This document shows, piece by piece, positions 45,600 to 55,336 of a stretch of DNA of 64,000 bases. The DNA comes from Strobilurus pachycystidiatus (taxonomy: Eukaryota; Basidiomycota; Agaricomycetes; Agaricales; Physalacriaceae). The first letter of the stretch is position 1, and the number at the start of each line of letters is the position of its first letter. The translations under genes were made by a program, and so were the position numbers. The notes below the pieces were generated by a model that was not told the origin of the DNA, made no database searches, and was given only the letters and a program-made list of their open reading frames with translations. Location: positions 2,972,733-3,036,732 of the forward strand of contig JAHLMK010000004.1 of the NCBI GenBank assembly GCA_019915135.1. The letters are read 5' to 3'.

Positions 45600-47394
45600 C
45601 TAATTAAGAGGCTGTTGTGGTGTATAGTACTGGTAAGGCTGCATGTAAGGAGGGGGATAAGGGAAGTGTAACGGCTGGGGCTGTACATTTGGGGGAGGGT
45701 ATTGATATAGATATGGGTGAAGGTATGGGTTGAATGTGCTGGAGCTGCTGTTGAGGCGGGTGCCTCGAGACCCTCCAAAAGCCGTGCTATGAGAACATCC
45801 TTCACACCCGAGTAGGGCTTTCATTGCTTCTTGCAAAGGGCTGAGAGTTGTGCCACCTTGAGCCCGTAAAGAACGCGCGGATTTGATTGGTACTCAAATG
45901 TGTTGACGTTAAACTCTGCGTAGTCACATTCCCCGGGACGTGGAGGCGCAAAGGCAGTCGGCACTGAATCCGCTCCTTTTGAGGTTGCTTGCTGACAAGG
46001 CCTGAAAATAGGAAACATTGATTAGACAGTCACAAAGTAATAAAACTTTTAGCACGCACTTCAGCGCATCTGGTCTCGCTTTTTGACCGGATCTTTCACC
46101 ATCAGCGTATGGATCCTGATGTGTAGTCTTGCGCTTCTTGATCCTGGTAGCCGCCGCTCCCATGACAGCAGCGGTCTCCGTCCAAGAATGCTGATTTGGC
46201 GCAATCTTGCTTTTTGCTGGAAGAACAAAGTCGTCCGAGTACTTGAGCTCATTGTCAAGGGCAATGGTGTCCGTGTAGAAGGTGAGCAATCGGGGAGTTA
46301 CAGGTGTGGTTGGCGGGCACGCGTGTAAGGTGGTGGTAAGAGCAGAGAGCCTTCTGATGACATCGCTGAGTGATAGCATCTGTTTGTCATTTGTTGGCAG
46401 GTCATTCGAGTCCGAGTCTTTCTGCCGTATCTGAGACTTTGACACTGTTGTTGATGGACTCAGAACGGAATGAGGAACCTGAGGGCACGACTCTGGATAG
46501 ATCCGTTGCGCAAGGCACAGATGCTTGCAAAAGTTAATCGCTGGAAAGGATAGACACGTACATTCACCAGTGTCCAGATCCACGGTATACTCAACACTGC
46601 AATCAGACTGTGAGCAAACACGGCATGTACCAGACTCTGAATGAACGGGAGAAACCAAAGATACCGGAAGTGATGCAGCACGTTCTTCGATCTGACGCCA
46701 GCGTTTAGCCTCCAGATTCGGCCCCGCAAAGCCAATCCATTGCCGATGATGTCGTTCGATGAAGTATGGGATAGTTTTGTCAACCAGCACATGGAGAAGA
46801 TGATCCAGCCGACGATTACGCTTGCCCTCGAGGAACTTGCCCTTCAGAAGATGATGCCAAGCTTCGACAAGCATATTTGTGTTTGATAGATTATGAATGC
46901 TCCGATTCTGTCTGTAGACAGCGGACCAGAGCGTCTTCTCCGGCAGCCAATAGTCAGAAAGATAGATCCGAATGCTCTGTGGCGCAGTGGCCTGAATTTG
47001 GTCCCAGAGAGTATCAAACTCGGAAGACGTTATCGCGTGAAGCCATTTCTTCAGAAGCTCCCGGAGTTCTGGAAACTCGTTGATATTGAAGTGTTGCTGC
47101 CACGCGTGGAGAACATGCCACCAGCATAGAAGCAGAATGGATCGCGGGTAGCGTCGCTTGATTGAGTTCATTTGTGCGCAATCATGATCGGACATGAATA
47201 GAAAAGGAATGATGTTGGGAAATAGTGACACCATCGTCTGGAGGAAGAAGTCGACTAGGGTTTGAAAGTTCAGTTCAGTTGAGTTTTTTTCTAAGATTTT
47301 CAAAAAACCACAACTGAACTGTGATCTGACCTTACAGTTTTTCCTGCAACTCACAACTGAACTGCAGTTGCATAAGAGACCAGTTTTGAGACGG
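45600..47394 (-). pseudogene. Mutator-like (MULE) transposase with SWIM finger, 5'-truncated
   Basis: Minus-strand exon from about 47,250 shows the C-terminal half of a MULE transposase: FLFMSDHDCAQMNSIKRRYP, LLLCWWHVLHAW, then a SWIM zinc finger CTCLSFPAINFCKH (CxCx8CxH, about 46,530). An intron 46,059-46,002 joins it to a further exon (KPCQQATSKGADSV...). A Pro/Tyr/Gln-rich end follows in a different frame (to 45,600), so the last junction is uncertain. The catalytic N-terminal part is absent because the giant Gypsy begins at 47,395; the missing 5' part should lie beyond the right edge of the window. Confidence 0.75.
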
Positions 47395-49090
47395 TGATAT
47401 GCAAGTTTGAAATAGACCTCTAAAAAGGGACTTATGAAATCTATCCTATCTATCCTTATATCTCACTAATACTCCTTGTGGGAGCGAGGCTGGTGTAGTT
47501 GTTCAAAGGAACAAGTACTTTTGGTATTGGAACAATAGAGATGTATTCCGAACTTGCGTTCGAGTAGTTTTAGGGGGTGTAGGGAGATTGATTCACAAAG
47601 TCGAACAAGATAATCTGAAAGTCGTAGGCCAAAGTCACAACGTACGGAGACCTTAAACAGCGCGAGGCAATGTAGCTCCTTCTTATTGATCGTTCTTTTG
47701 TACAAGGTGATTGTCTTATGGCAGGCCGCTACCGTAGGTGTTTATGCTACTGGACTGCTACCAAGTAAGGCGATTTCCTCGTCCTTAAACCAAACTTCTA
47801 GTGTCTTGGACTGGGACCAAAGATTCCGTAAGGTGTTTCAGACGATAACAACACTCGTTCAAACTCAACTAAACTCCTCAAAGGCGAATACTTCACAACA
47901 GAGCGTGATTGCAAGGCAGAACTACTTGCAACCCGGCCTTCTAACGAACACAAGGGTCTAACGCCAAGTGGTGTCGTTTGGTATTGTCTTAGTGACTTGG
48001 AGGATAGGAACCTATGAGTTCTTCAAGGAGTTTGCTAACACCTGATATCGCCTAAATGGTTCTAAGGTCTTTTTGGGGCTTTCAAGGTCTTTTGGGTTCT
48101 CTCAAATTCAGAGTAAGTTGAGTCGAAACTCGAGTTAGATTCACTACAGCGACTGCGTATTACTAGCGGATACTGTGGGGGCACTAAGCTACCTATCTAC
48201 TGGCGCTTTCTGGCCTTTTATACTATTCCTACTATTCTGTACTGTAAGCGGGTTTACTACCTGTCGGGCCTCTCGGAGGTCGAGTCATTCTGTACTAGCG
48301 TCCTGATTGGCTATCCCTGTTCGAAACAGCCGACCCGGGAGAAGACTGAACACTTGGTCAGCGCCAAGTGCGCCACACCACCGATCTGGCTCTTCCTTAA
48401 GTCTATTTCTGTCTCCCGAGGTCCCGCTTGTCTTGGCAAAAACTCCTTAATGAGTTCTTTCGTGTCTTTAGGCGTTGGTTGGGTTTATCCTTAGCGCTTG
48501 GAAGGTGATTTGTTTTCGACAACTCAGTGACGCCACATCAATATGTGAGTTCCAGTGAGGTACAAGGTCCATGATCGGGCCTTTTAGCCAGGTCTATCTT
48601 TAGTGATCGGCGGCGGCGGATCGAAGTCCGTTTTCTTTGGTGCGGGGCGTCGGAGCGGAGATCACTATTCCGAAGGCGCCATGGCCCGGAAGAGAGATCT
48701 TCTCCTTGATCTATTCTTGGTCGCGCGAGTTCTGACTTAGCACGAGTAAACTCCTTGAGCCTTCTTGGTAGAGTATCTCCTGCCTGGTTACTTTCCGTAG
48801 TGCTATTTCTGGTAGGCACTTGTCGTTGCATGACCGACACGGTTGAATGAACTCCTGGTTTTAAGAGTACAACACTTGGATAATGATATTCGGAGTTAAG
48901 GAGTATGATCGGTCGATCATACCGCGTCCTAAAGGCGCGTATCCCTTAGTCCTGGAGACTTGCCTGCGTTAAGGTAGTTTCTCCGTGTGTCTCTCTGGTC
49001 GTTGTGCTGTGACTGGAAGTCCTGGCATAGACTCCTACAGGAATCGCAAAATTCCCTGGTTCTGGCACTAGGATTCTACAATGCGTATCA
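47395..49090 (-). repeat. 3' LTR of the giant Gypsy
   Basis: Direct repeat of 62,302-63,997 with no indels seen. ORFs inside it are not supported as genes. Confidence 0.95.
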
Positions 49091-49099
49091 TCTCCTCTT
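49091..49099 (-). promoter_or_regulatory. Polypurine tract of the giant Gypsy
   Basis: Minus-strand AAGAGGAGA directly precedes the 3' LTR. Confidence 0.55.
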
Positions 49100-49232
49100 G
49101 ACTTTTGAAATGTCGTCCCCAACATCCTAGTAGTATCGCGAAAACGCTTATTCCTTCTGCCTTGGTGCAAAGCCCCAGACCTTTTGCCGTTCTATCTTTA
49201 TCAAGGTCCTTGGCAATTTTCGCCTTGCTCGC

Positions 49233-49245
49233 CTATAAAAACGCC
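49233..49245 (+). promoter_or_regulatory. TATA box of antisense accessory gene 1 (CTATAAAAACGCC)
   Basis: Identical 13-mer to the one at 51,209-51,221 before accessory gene 2. It lies 43 bp before the ATG. Confidence 0.65.
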
Positions 49246-49287
49246 TGTTTTATCTCCTGGGCGTTTTCATCCTTACTTTCCTTCGAC

Positions 49288-50798
49288 ATGGCTCCCAAAT
49301 CCTGGACTTCCTGCGCTCGTCTTTTGCCTTCGGTCCCTTACCTTCCTTCCGCGAAGGAGATCGCCACTCACAAGGACGCTTCCGTCGCCGTCCTCGCCTA
49401 TTCCGTGGAATACGATCCTCCTGCGACCACCCCGGACACCTTTACGGTCCTTGGGCTTCGCATGTCGATGGCTCTCCCTCGCCTCAACCGTCTCGACATC
49501 AAAAAGGCCTGCCTCAACATGGAACTTTCCAAGCAGATCACCGAGCAGGTCGACAAAATCATGGAGGCGGTCTTGGTGTGTCCCTTTTATCCTTCGTTCA
49601 TGTCGTCGTTTCCTTAATTCCTCCTAGATGGCCAACACCGACATCAAGTCCGTTCCTTCCGACTCGAAGGTCCCATCCGACCTTGTCTTGTTCTTCCACA
49701 ACGTCAAGAACTACCTCGGATTGACGCTCCATCTCCTTGGCATTCATCCTCAAACGCCTTCGCACCACATCGCGCACATCTTCCAACCTTTGGTGAACAC
49801 CGCCAAGAAGATGTCGAACGCGCAGTTCCAGCCTTTGCCTACTGATCATCCCATGCATCCGACCAACGTCTTCGTTAAACCGGACCCCAAGGTCAAGGTT
49901 TGTCTTTCATACTTGTTCGTTAGGTCTTTCTTAACGCCTTACCTCTTCACAGGGAAAAAGCAAGAAATCTCCTGAAGTTATCACCGACGCTATGGAGAAA
50001 CAGGCGGAAGAAGACATCGACATGGATGCCGATGGCCGTGCGCGATTCTTCAAGCGCGAGTATTTTGATTGGGCTGACGATGTTGCAGAAGCCGACACCG
50101 ACGGTGAGGAGTCCGTGATTGTCGTTGGTGAGAACGTACGCTCAATTCCTTTATAGCCCTTCGCCTTCAGCTGGCTGATTTCTTCCAACAGATGTCCTTG
50201 TCCAACAACCTTTTCAAAAAGGCGGAAGCGGTGAGTCGTTTACTACTCTTGGTCTTTTTGCCTTTACTTGGTTCTGATTGGGATTCCCCTTTAGAGCACT
50301 TCTGTGCGTTATCTTCCTTTTGCTGCCCTACCCAAGATGGACGTTAACGCCCGTGTTTATCAGCGCGCCATGCAAACCTTGGGATCCCTCAACGGTCAGG
50401 AACTTCCTCCTAAGCGCAAGCTCCCCGACGACCTTTCTCGCCGCGCCGCTAAGGCTGCTCGTCCTTCGACCTTTATGATCGAGCCGGTCTTGCTCAAGCA
50501 ATTGGATGCGGGTACGTCCTGTTGCTTTGATCTGTCTTTCTCCTTTCTGACTTCTTGGATATTAGCACCCCAGTATATCAACGGTTTGCAGGCCGCCTTG
50601 ACGCAAGTTCACAAGCGCATGACCCGCTTGGCCGGTGTGGATGATCCCAATATTTCGCCGGGACTTCTCCAGTTGGAGCGTCAATACCGCCACGACATTA
50701 TCTCGTCTTACAATGAGATCCGGGGTCGTATTCAGTTCGTTTTGTCGACTCGGGATTTGTACATTTCCGCCTTAGACGGAGTGGACCAAGTCCAGTAG
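49288..50798 (+). CDS. Antisense accessory gene 1 of the giant Gypsy (409 aa, six exons)
   Basis: Exons 49288-49575, 49628-49897, 49953-50135, 50192-50230, 50295-50511, 50566-50798; every junction keeps phase and the total is 410 codons. Introns are 50-64 bp with good GT/AG sites. The predicted protein has an N-terminal region (MAPKSWTSCARLLPSVPYLP), a helical middle, an acidic patch (DAMEKQAEEDIDMDADG...), a basic KRKLPDDLSRRAAKAARP, and a helical C-terminus (INGLQAALTQVHKRMTRLAG). No signal peptide or known enzyme motif is visible. It is transcribed against gag-pol, so its introns survive retrotransposition. Function unknown; nuclear location is suggested by the basic patch. Confidence 0.75.
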
Positions 50799-51208
50799 TT
50801 TCCTAAAGGTGGTCTCAACCTCCTCCAAGTCTTAGCCAGTCGTCTAGCCCTTTCTCCTTTCATGTTTACACCGGCTTCGGATTTCGTTTTATCCCTTGTA
50901 GGTCCGGTAGCACTTTGTTTCCCGTAGCTACTTTAGTACACAGCCGTCTCAACACGACTACCCTTGTTTTTACCCTTTGGCGCGATCCGTTAGAACTCCG
51001 GCGATCCTTCTTAAGTCCAGTGATCGCCTTTAATCAAACTAAGTAAGTTTGATCGGGAATTCCCGATCACCTTCGTCGAATCGTTCATCCTAAATTTTTA
51101 CAGCGCCTAGGTCTTTTTAATGGTCTTTGGAGTAGCTTAAGCTTTATTCCTAGACTCGCTTAAGCTATTTCTTCCTTTGCCTTGGATCGTCACGGCGGTC
51201 CCGGCGCT
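50799..51208. other. Spacer between antisense accessory genes
   Basis: No ORF of note. It contains short inverted motifs (TAAGTTTGATCGGGAATTCCCGATCA near 51,043-51,068 has a GATCGGGAATTCCCGATC palindrome, 51,052-51,069) that could be a terminator or regulatory hairpin. Confidence 0.5.
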
Positions 51209-51221
51209 CTATAAAAACGCC
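51209..51221 (+). promoter_or_regulatory. TATA box of antisense accessory gene 2 (CTATAAAAACGCC)
   Basis: Same 13-mer as before accessory gene 1, here 30 bp before the ATG at 51,252. Confidence 0.65.
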
Positions 51222-51251
51222 AGAGTTGCTTCTGGTTTTGCCATAACCGCC

Positions 51252-52371
51252 ATGCCTATCCCGATTCTTCCTTCGTTCTCTGACACTCGCCTTCGCGGCA
51301 TCCCTTTGCACAACCAACCTGCTCCGGAGGAGCTCGAGGCCCTACTTGGCGAATTGGCCTTGACCAGCGCTTTAGAATTGTATACCTTCGCTCGGCGATT
51401 CAGCATCGTTATCCGCTATGACGACGGCACTCTCTCCACGGTTGACGATACCGCGGCGGTAGCTGCCTTAGAAGAGCCAGTACTTCATTTCGGTGAAGGG
51501 AAGCCTTTGGATGTCCCGTCCCTGCGGTATTTGTTGTATACCTTGGTGCGTACCAACGCCTTAGGCCCTTTATGCCTGCTTACTTCCACTCCAGTGTCGT
51601 CTGGCGTATATGTGGGATCCCGCCTTCTACGAAAACCCCGTCATTTACCTTGGCTTTCGCCGGTACTTCTTTCCTTTGTACTACGGAGCCGTGGAGCTCT
51701 GTAAGTCTTGGTTCCGAGCCGTCAATGGAAGGACCCTCGACGGTTTCGCCCTTGATAACTTCCTTGGGTTTGGTTTGCTGGACATCCCGGGCGTGCATCC
51801 CGACTTGATGCAGGACATTATTCCCCGGTTCATGGTGCGCAAACACCTTTTCCAGAACCGCCTTGTCTGATTATTTCTTCTAGGTGGAATCCACCTTTGG
51901 CGGCTACATGGGATTCGATTCCACTCTGCGCGAGTTGATTATCGACCCAAATGCCTTGCGAATCCTCCCTGTTCAATACGATCAAACGCCTCCGTCCATC
52001 GTAACCGTTATGAAGTGGTGGCCGGAGTTCCAGCGAGCGAATTCTGCCTTGTATGGTTTTCCTAAGTTGGGGGCCTTGATGCGACCTACTCGTCTTAGGC
52101 GTTTGGCTCCCCACGTTGAAGTTCCCTCGAACACCGTTCGTCAACTCCTTCCCGCGCTTCGCACACCTTGTAACTTCTGTGCTTGTAGCGAGCCGATGAG
52201 CATTTGTCTTTTGTCACTCCATCCTTCTGGGAAATAGACTGGTCAAACGCCTCCGCACTGGACTACGAACTCCTGGAGAACTATATCATGATTCTTGATG
52301 TTAGGTCTTCGGGTTTCTTCTACGAACGCTTAGCGCGTCTCCCAGTGGGTCCAGATTGGAATCGTTTTTAG
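51252..52371 (+). CDS. Antisense accessory gene 2 of the giant Gypsy (322 aa, four exons)
   Basis: Exons 51252-51545, 51595-51834, 51884-52135, 52189-52371; introns 49-53 bp; phases match and the total is 323 codons. The protein looks globular: N-terminus MPIPILPSFSDTRLRGIPL, a middle with MWDPAFYENPVIYLGFRRYF and DGFALDNFLGFGLLDIPG, and a C-terminus SFWEIDWSNASALDYELLEN...GPDWNRF. Aromatic-rich; no transmembrane run. I do not recognise a family. Shares its promoter box with accessory gene 1, suggesting coordinated expression. Confidence 0.72.
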
Positions 52372-52772
52372 TCTTCTTTCCTCATAGAAACTCCTTTACC
52401 TGTCTAAGATTGACCACCTTAGTCTATAAAAGACCTTAGTCGTTTAGTCTACTTAGCCAGGTCCTATAGAATTTCTCCTTAGTTCGCTTTTATACACGCT
52501 TGTATTTCCCCTTAGACCTTATTCGAAACTCCTCTTGACTTTTGAGAAGTTCGCCCTGCCTGGGCTTGGCCTTTAAGGCGTTTTTGCCTTAACACCTTAG
52601 GTCTCGAGGTCTTTTTCTTTCTTCTTAGAAAATCACACTTGTTTTTAATGAAAAGCGGATTTTTATTTTTGGCGGGCGGGTGCGTGCGGTAGAGGTACAT
52701 GTAAATATATTGTTCGTAAATTGTTCCAACAAAAACGGCGGCGGCGAAGGGGAAACTGTCCGCGACGAAGTC

Positions 52773-54845
52773 CTACTTCTTGCCAATGATCTCCCTGACT
52801 TTTTTCTGCGCGGTGGGCGGCAACGTGAAGTACCACGACAGGATCAGGTTGACCCGGTCGGTGACTTCTTGTTGATCCATCGAGGGGAGGAAGTCGCGCG
52901 CGGATGAGGTTGGCGCGACGGTGTGGCGCGAAGATCCTTCGCCTGCGTTGGCGGCCCTTTGCTTCTTGTCCTGCTCAGCCTTCTCTTTCTCCGTGACGAG
53001 GCGGAGGGGCGACATGAGAGAGACGCGACGCGTCGACTCTCGGCGTGCGCGCGGGGCTTCGATCTCCTCGAGTTCACCGTCGTCGTCGTCCTCCGGTACC
53101 GGGGTCGGGGCTCGTTTCGCCTTGGCCTTCCCCTTCTCCTTCTTCTTCGGGGGTTCGACCACCTCGACCTCGCTATCTTCCTCGACATCTCTCCGACGCT
53201 TCTTTGACTGCGCCGTTGCCTCTTTCTTCTCCTGCACTTCCGACTTGACGGCCGTTCCTCGACGCGCAGGGTAGACATAACGCGCGCTCGAGATCTTCTT
53301 GTCGCTGACCAGCGGCTGCGCCAGTTTCTGCAACTTGGCCCGAAGACGCCCATCGAGACTCATCCAAGTTGGTGCCTTTGGCTCCCGGTCCCAGACAAGA
53401 AGACAGGGACCGTAGATCCCGCGACTCAGGGAGCACTGGTCGCAACTGGTCTTGTTGCCGCGGTCACTCGAACGCATCCGGTTGAACGTGCAGACGACGC
53501 TACACTGCTCACAGGCGAGACAGTGCGCGTCGTCATCGTACAGGGGAACGCGCCTTGTCATTTTGCTGGAGGCTTCCGTCGTTCCTTCTTCGGCCTCGGT
53601 TTCTCCTTCGGCGTCCTCCTCGACCTCCGACGGTTCCTTGTCTCTCGGATCGACTTTGGCGATGGTCTTAGGTCTGGGGCGTCGTTTAGCTGGAAGCAAG
53701 GGAGCTATAAATTGCCGGACAACGTACTGGTTCGCTGTCTTGGGGCCGATTCCCTTCCCTTTTACCATGTGTCGCCTTGCCGGAACTTCCACCGCCTTCA
53801 TGGACTTGGCTGGCGAGTGGGGTTTCGGTTGTGGTCGGGGTCGCGGGGCCACCGGCGTGGGGGACTTGTCCGTCGCGAGCTCATCTTCCTCCGGCTCGCT
53901 GCCCGCCTCCTCTTCCACATCCTGCATTCTTCGCCGCGGCGTCTCTTCTCTATCGCCTGCCTCGTCCTGGTCGTCGTCCTTCTCGTCGCGTTCGGAGGTC
54001 TTGGGGGCAGGTTCCTCTGGCACAAAGAGCTGGAGTTGGCACTGCGACGCTGCTTCTTCGATCAGGAGGTCCAATACGTGGCTGAAGGAAAAGTATATGG
54101 GCTGGGAGGTGCGTGCTTTCTGGAGAACCGGGATCAGGCGGCCCCAGAACTCTTCAGCAACTTCCGTCTGCGGCACAAAGGTCCAGAGCTGCTCTGGCGC
54201 GAGGAAAGCGACTTGGGCATCGTCTTCCTCGAGCTGTAGGGCGATGTCTGGGCGAGCGAGGGGGTTGCCTAGAAAACACGGCACTGGCGGGTCGTTTTTC
54301 TTTGGGTCTAGTTCGACTTGTTCGAGGGCCCTAGTGAGGGCGGTCTCGACGCGTTCCAAGGGGGTGTTGTCGGCTGCGTCGAGCGCCTCGAGTACGTCCT
54401 GGAATTCTGTCCAGAAGACAGCGTCCGCGCGATACGTTTTGTATCTGTGCTCTTCCAGGAGCTTCCTGGTGCGTTCGGGTGCCGACGCCAACTTGTGCGC
54501 TAAGGACACGTCTAGTCCTGCGGCTCGTAGGCCCATCGGTACGCGGTTGTTCAAGAGGAATCCGCTATAGTCAAATGGCGGTCGTGCTTCTGGGAGTTCT
54601 TCGGGACGCGCGTCTCCAGCTGGTTCCTTCTTTTTGACGCGTTAGTCGTTTTTTCCGTTTTTCATTACTGCTCCTGGCTTACCTTGACAGGATTTTCAAC
54701 GCGTTCTGCCTCTGGCGAGGTCTCCTTTTCGTTTGCAGGGGCGGGCGACTTCTCCTTTAGGTAAGTTAGTTTGCTTCCCTGATGTTCGTTTTTGGTGGAG
54801 CCGTACTTTGTTTTCCGGGGCGACCTCTGGTGTTGGCGACGACAT
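52773..54845 (-). CDS. Sense-strand accessory gene of the giant Gypsy, Cys-motif protein (655 aa, three exons)
   Basis: Exons 54845-54807, 54754-54683, 54629-52773, with introns carrying CTAAC branch points; 656 codons in phase from an ATG at 54,845 (MSSPTPEVAPENK). It has a helical N-terminal third, two acidic/basic low-complexity tracts, a central Cys cluster CLACEQC..C then SCDQC......C (about residues 410-455), many Lys/Arg runs (KKKEKGKAKAK), and a short helical C-terminus (RVNLILSWYFTLPPTAQKKV). It sits where env would be in a retrovirus, but there is no signal peptide or membrane segment, so an envelope role is unlikely. The Cys layout recalls the antisense ORF of the chromovirus at 36,263. 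Confidence 0.72.
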
Positions 54846-55336
54846 GGTGGGTGCGGTTGAAGGTGCGTGGACTTGCCCAGGCTTCTTTTCTTCGCTTAGT
54901 GCATCACCTTCGTTGCTCATCACCTTTAAGCTTTCTCGTTCGTAGCCGGGCACAGCCCTGCCCGAGTCGTGCGTCATCTTCTCAAGGGGCTACGACCCTC
55001 TTTCTTTCCATTCCCATGTTACGAGACTCCCATGTACCGTATTTAGAGCTCCAAATTTAATTTTTATTGCAAAATTATAGCCTTTAGAATAAATGGGACC
55101 GTTGTCCCTCTATTCCCTTTTTACTTTTTCTGATGACGTCCCCGTCATCCTGCCAGAGCACTTGGATTATTTCGGACACTACTGGCTCAACGGTTGAGCG
55201 TCTCGTCTTGGACTTGGTTTCAATACCGAGCGCCGGTTCGAGTCCCTCTGCTGCCAGTCTTGCATCCTTAACTGTCAATTGCATCCAAATCTTTTTCGCA
55301 CAACTACTTTTCCATTGTTATCGTTTTTGATCCTTT
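54846..55336. other. Spacer between pol and sense accessory gene
   Basis: Short ORFs only; includes what should be the pol 3' untranslated region and the promoter of the accessory gene. Confidence 0.5.

Noticed and set aside
47466..48840. Small ORFs within the giant Gypsy LTRs (repeated at 62,373-63,747)
   Set aside because: Short, no splicing support, no family resemblance; duplicated with the LTR.
52921..54570. Long plus-strand ORFs opposite the sense accessory gene
   Set aside because: Ser/Val/Arg-rich shadows of the Asp/Glu/Lys-rich minus-strand gene, which alone has in-phase introns and an ATG.
52773..54845. Sense accessory gene as a retroviral-type envelope
   Set aside because: Right position, but no signal peptide, no hydrophobic membrane segment, and a charged nuclear-type composition.
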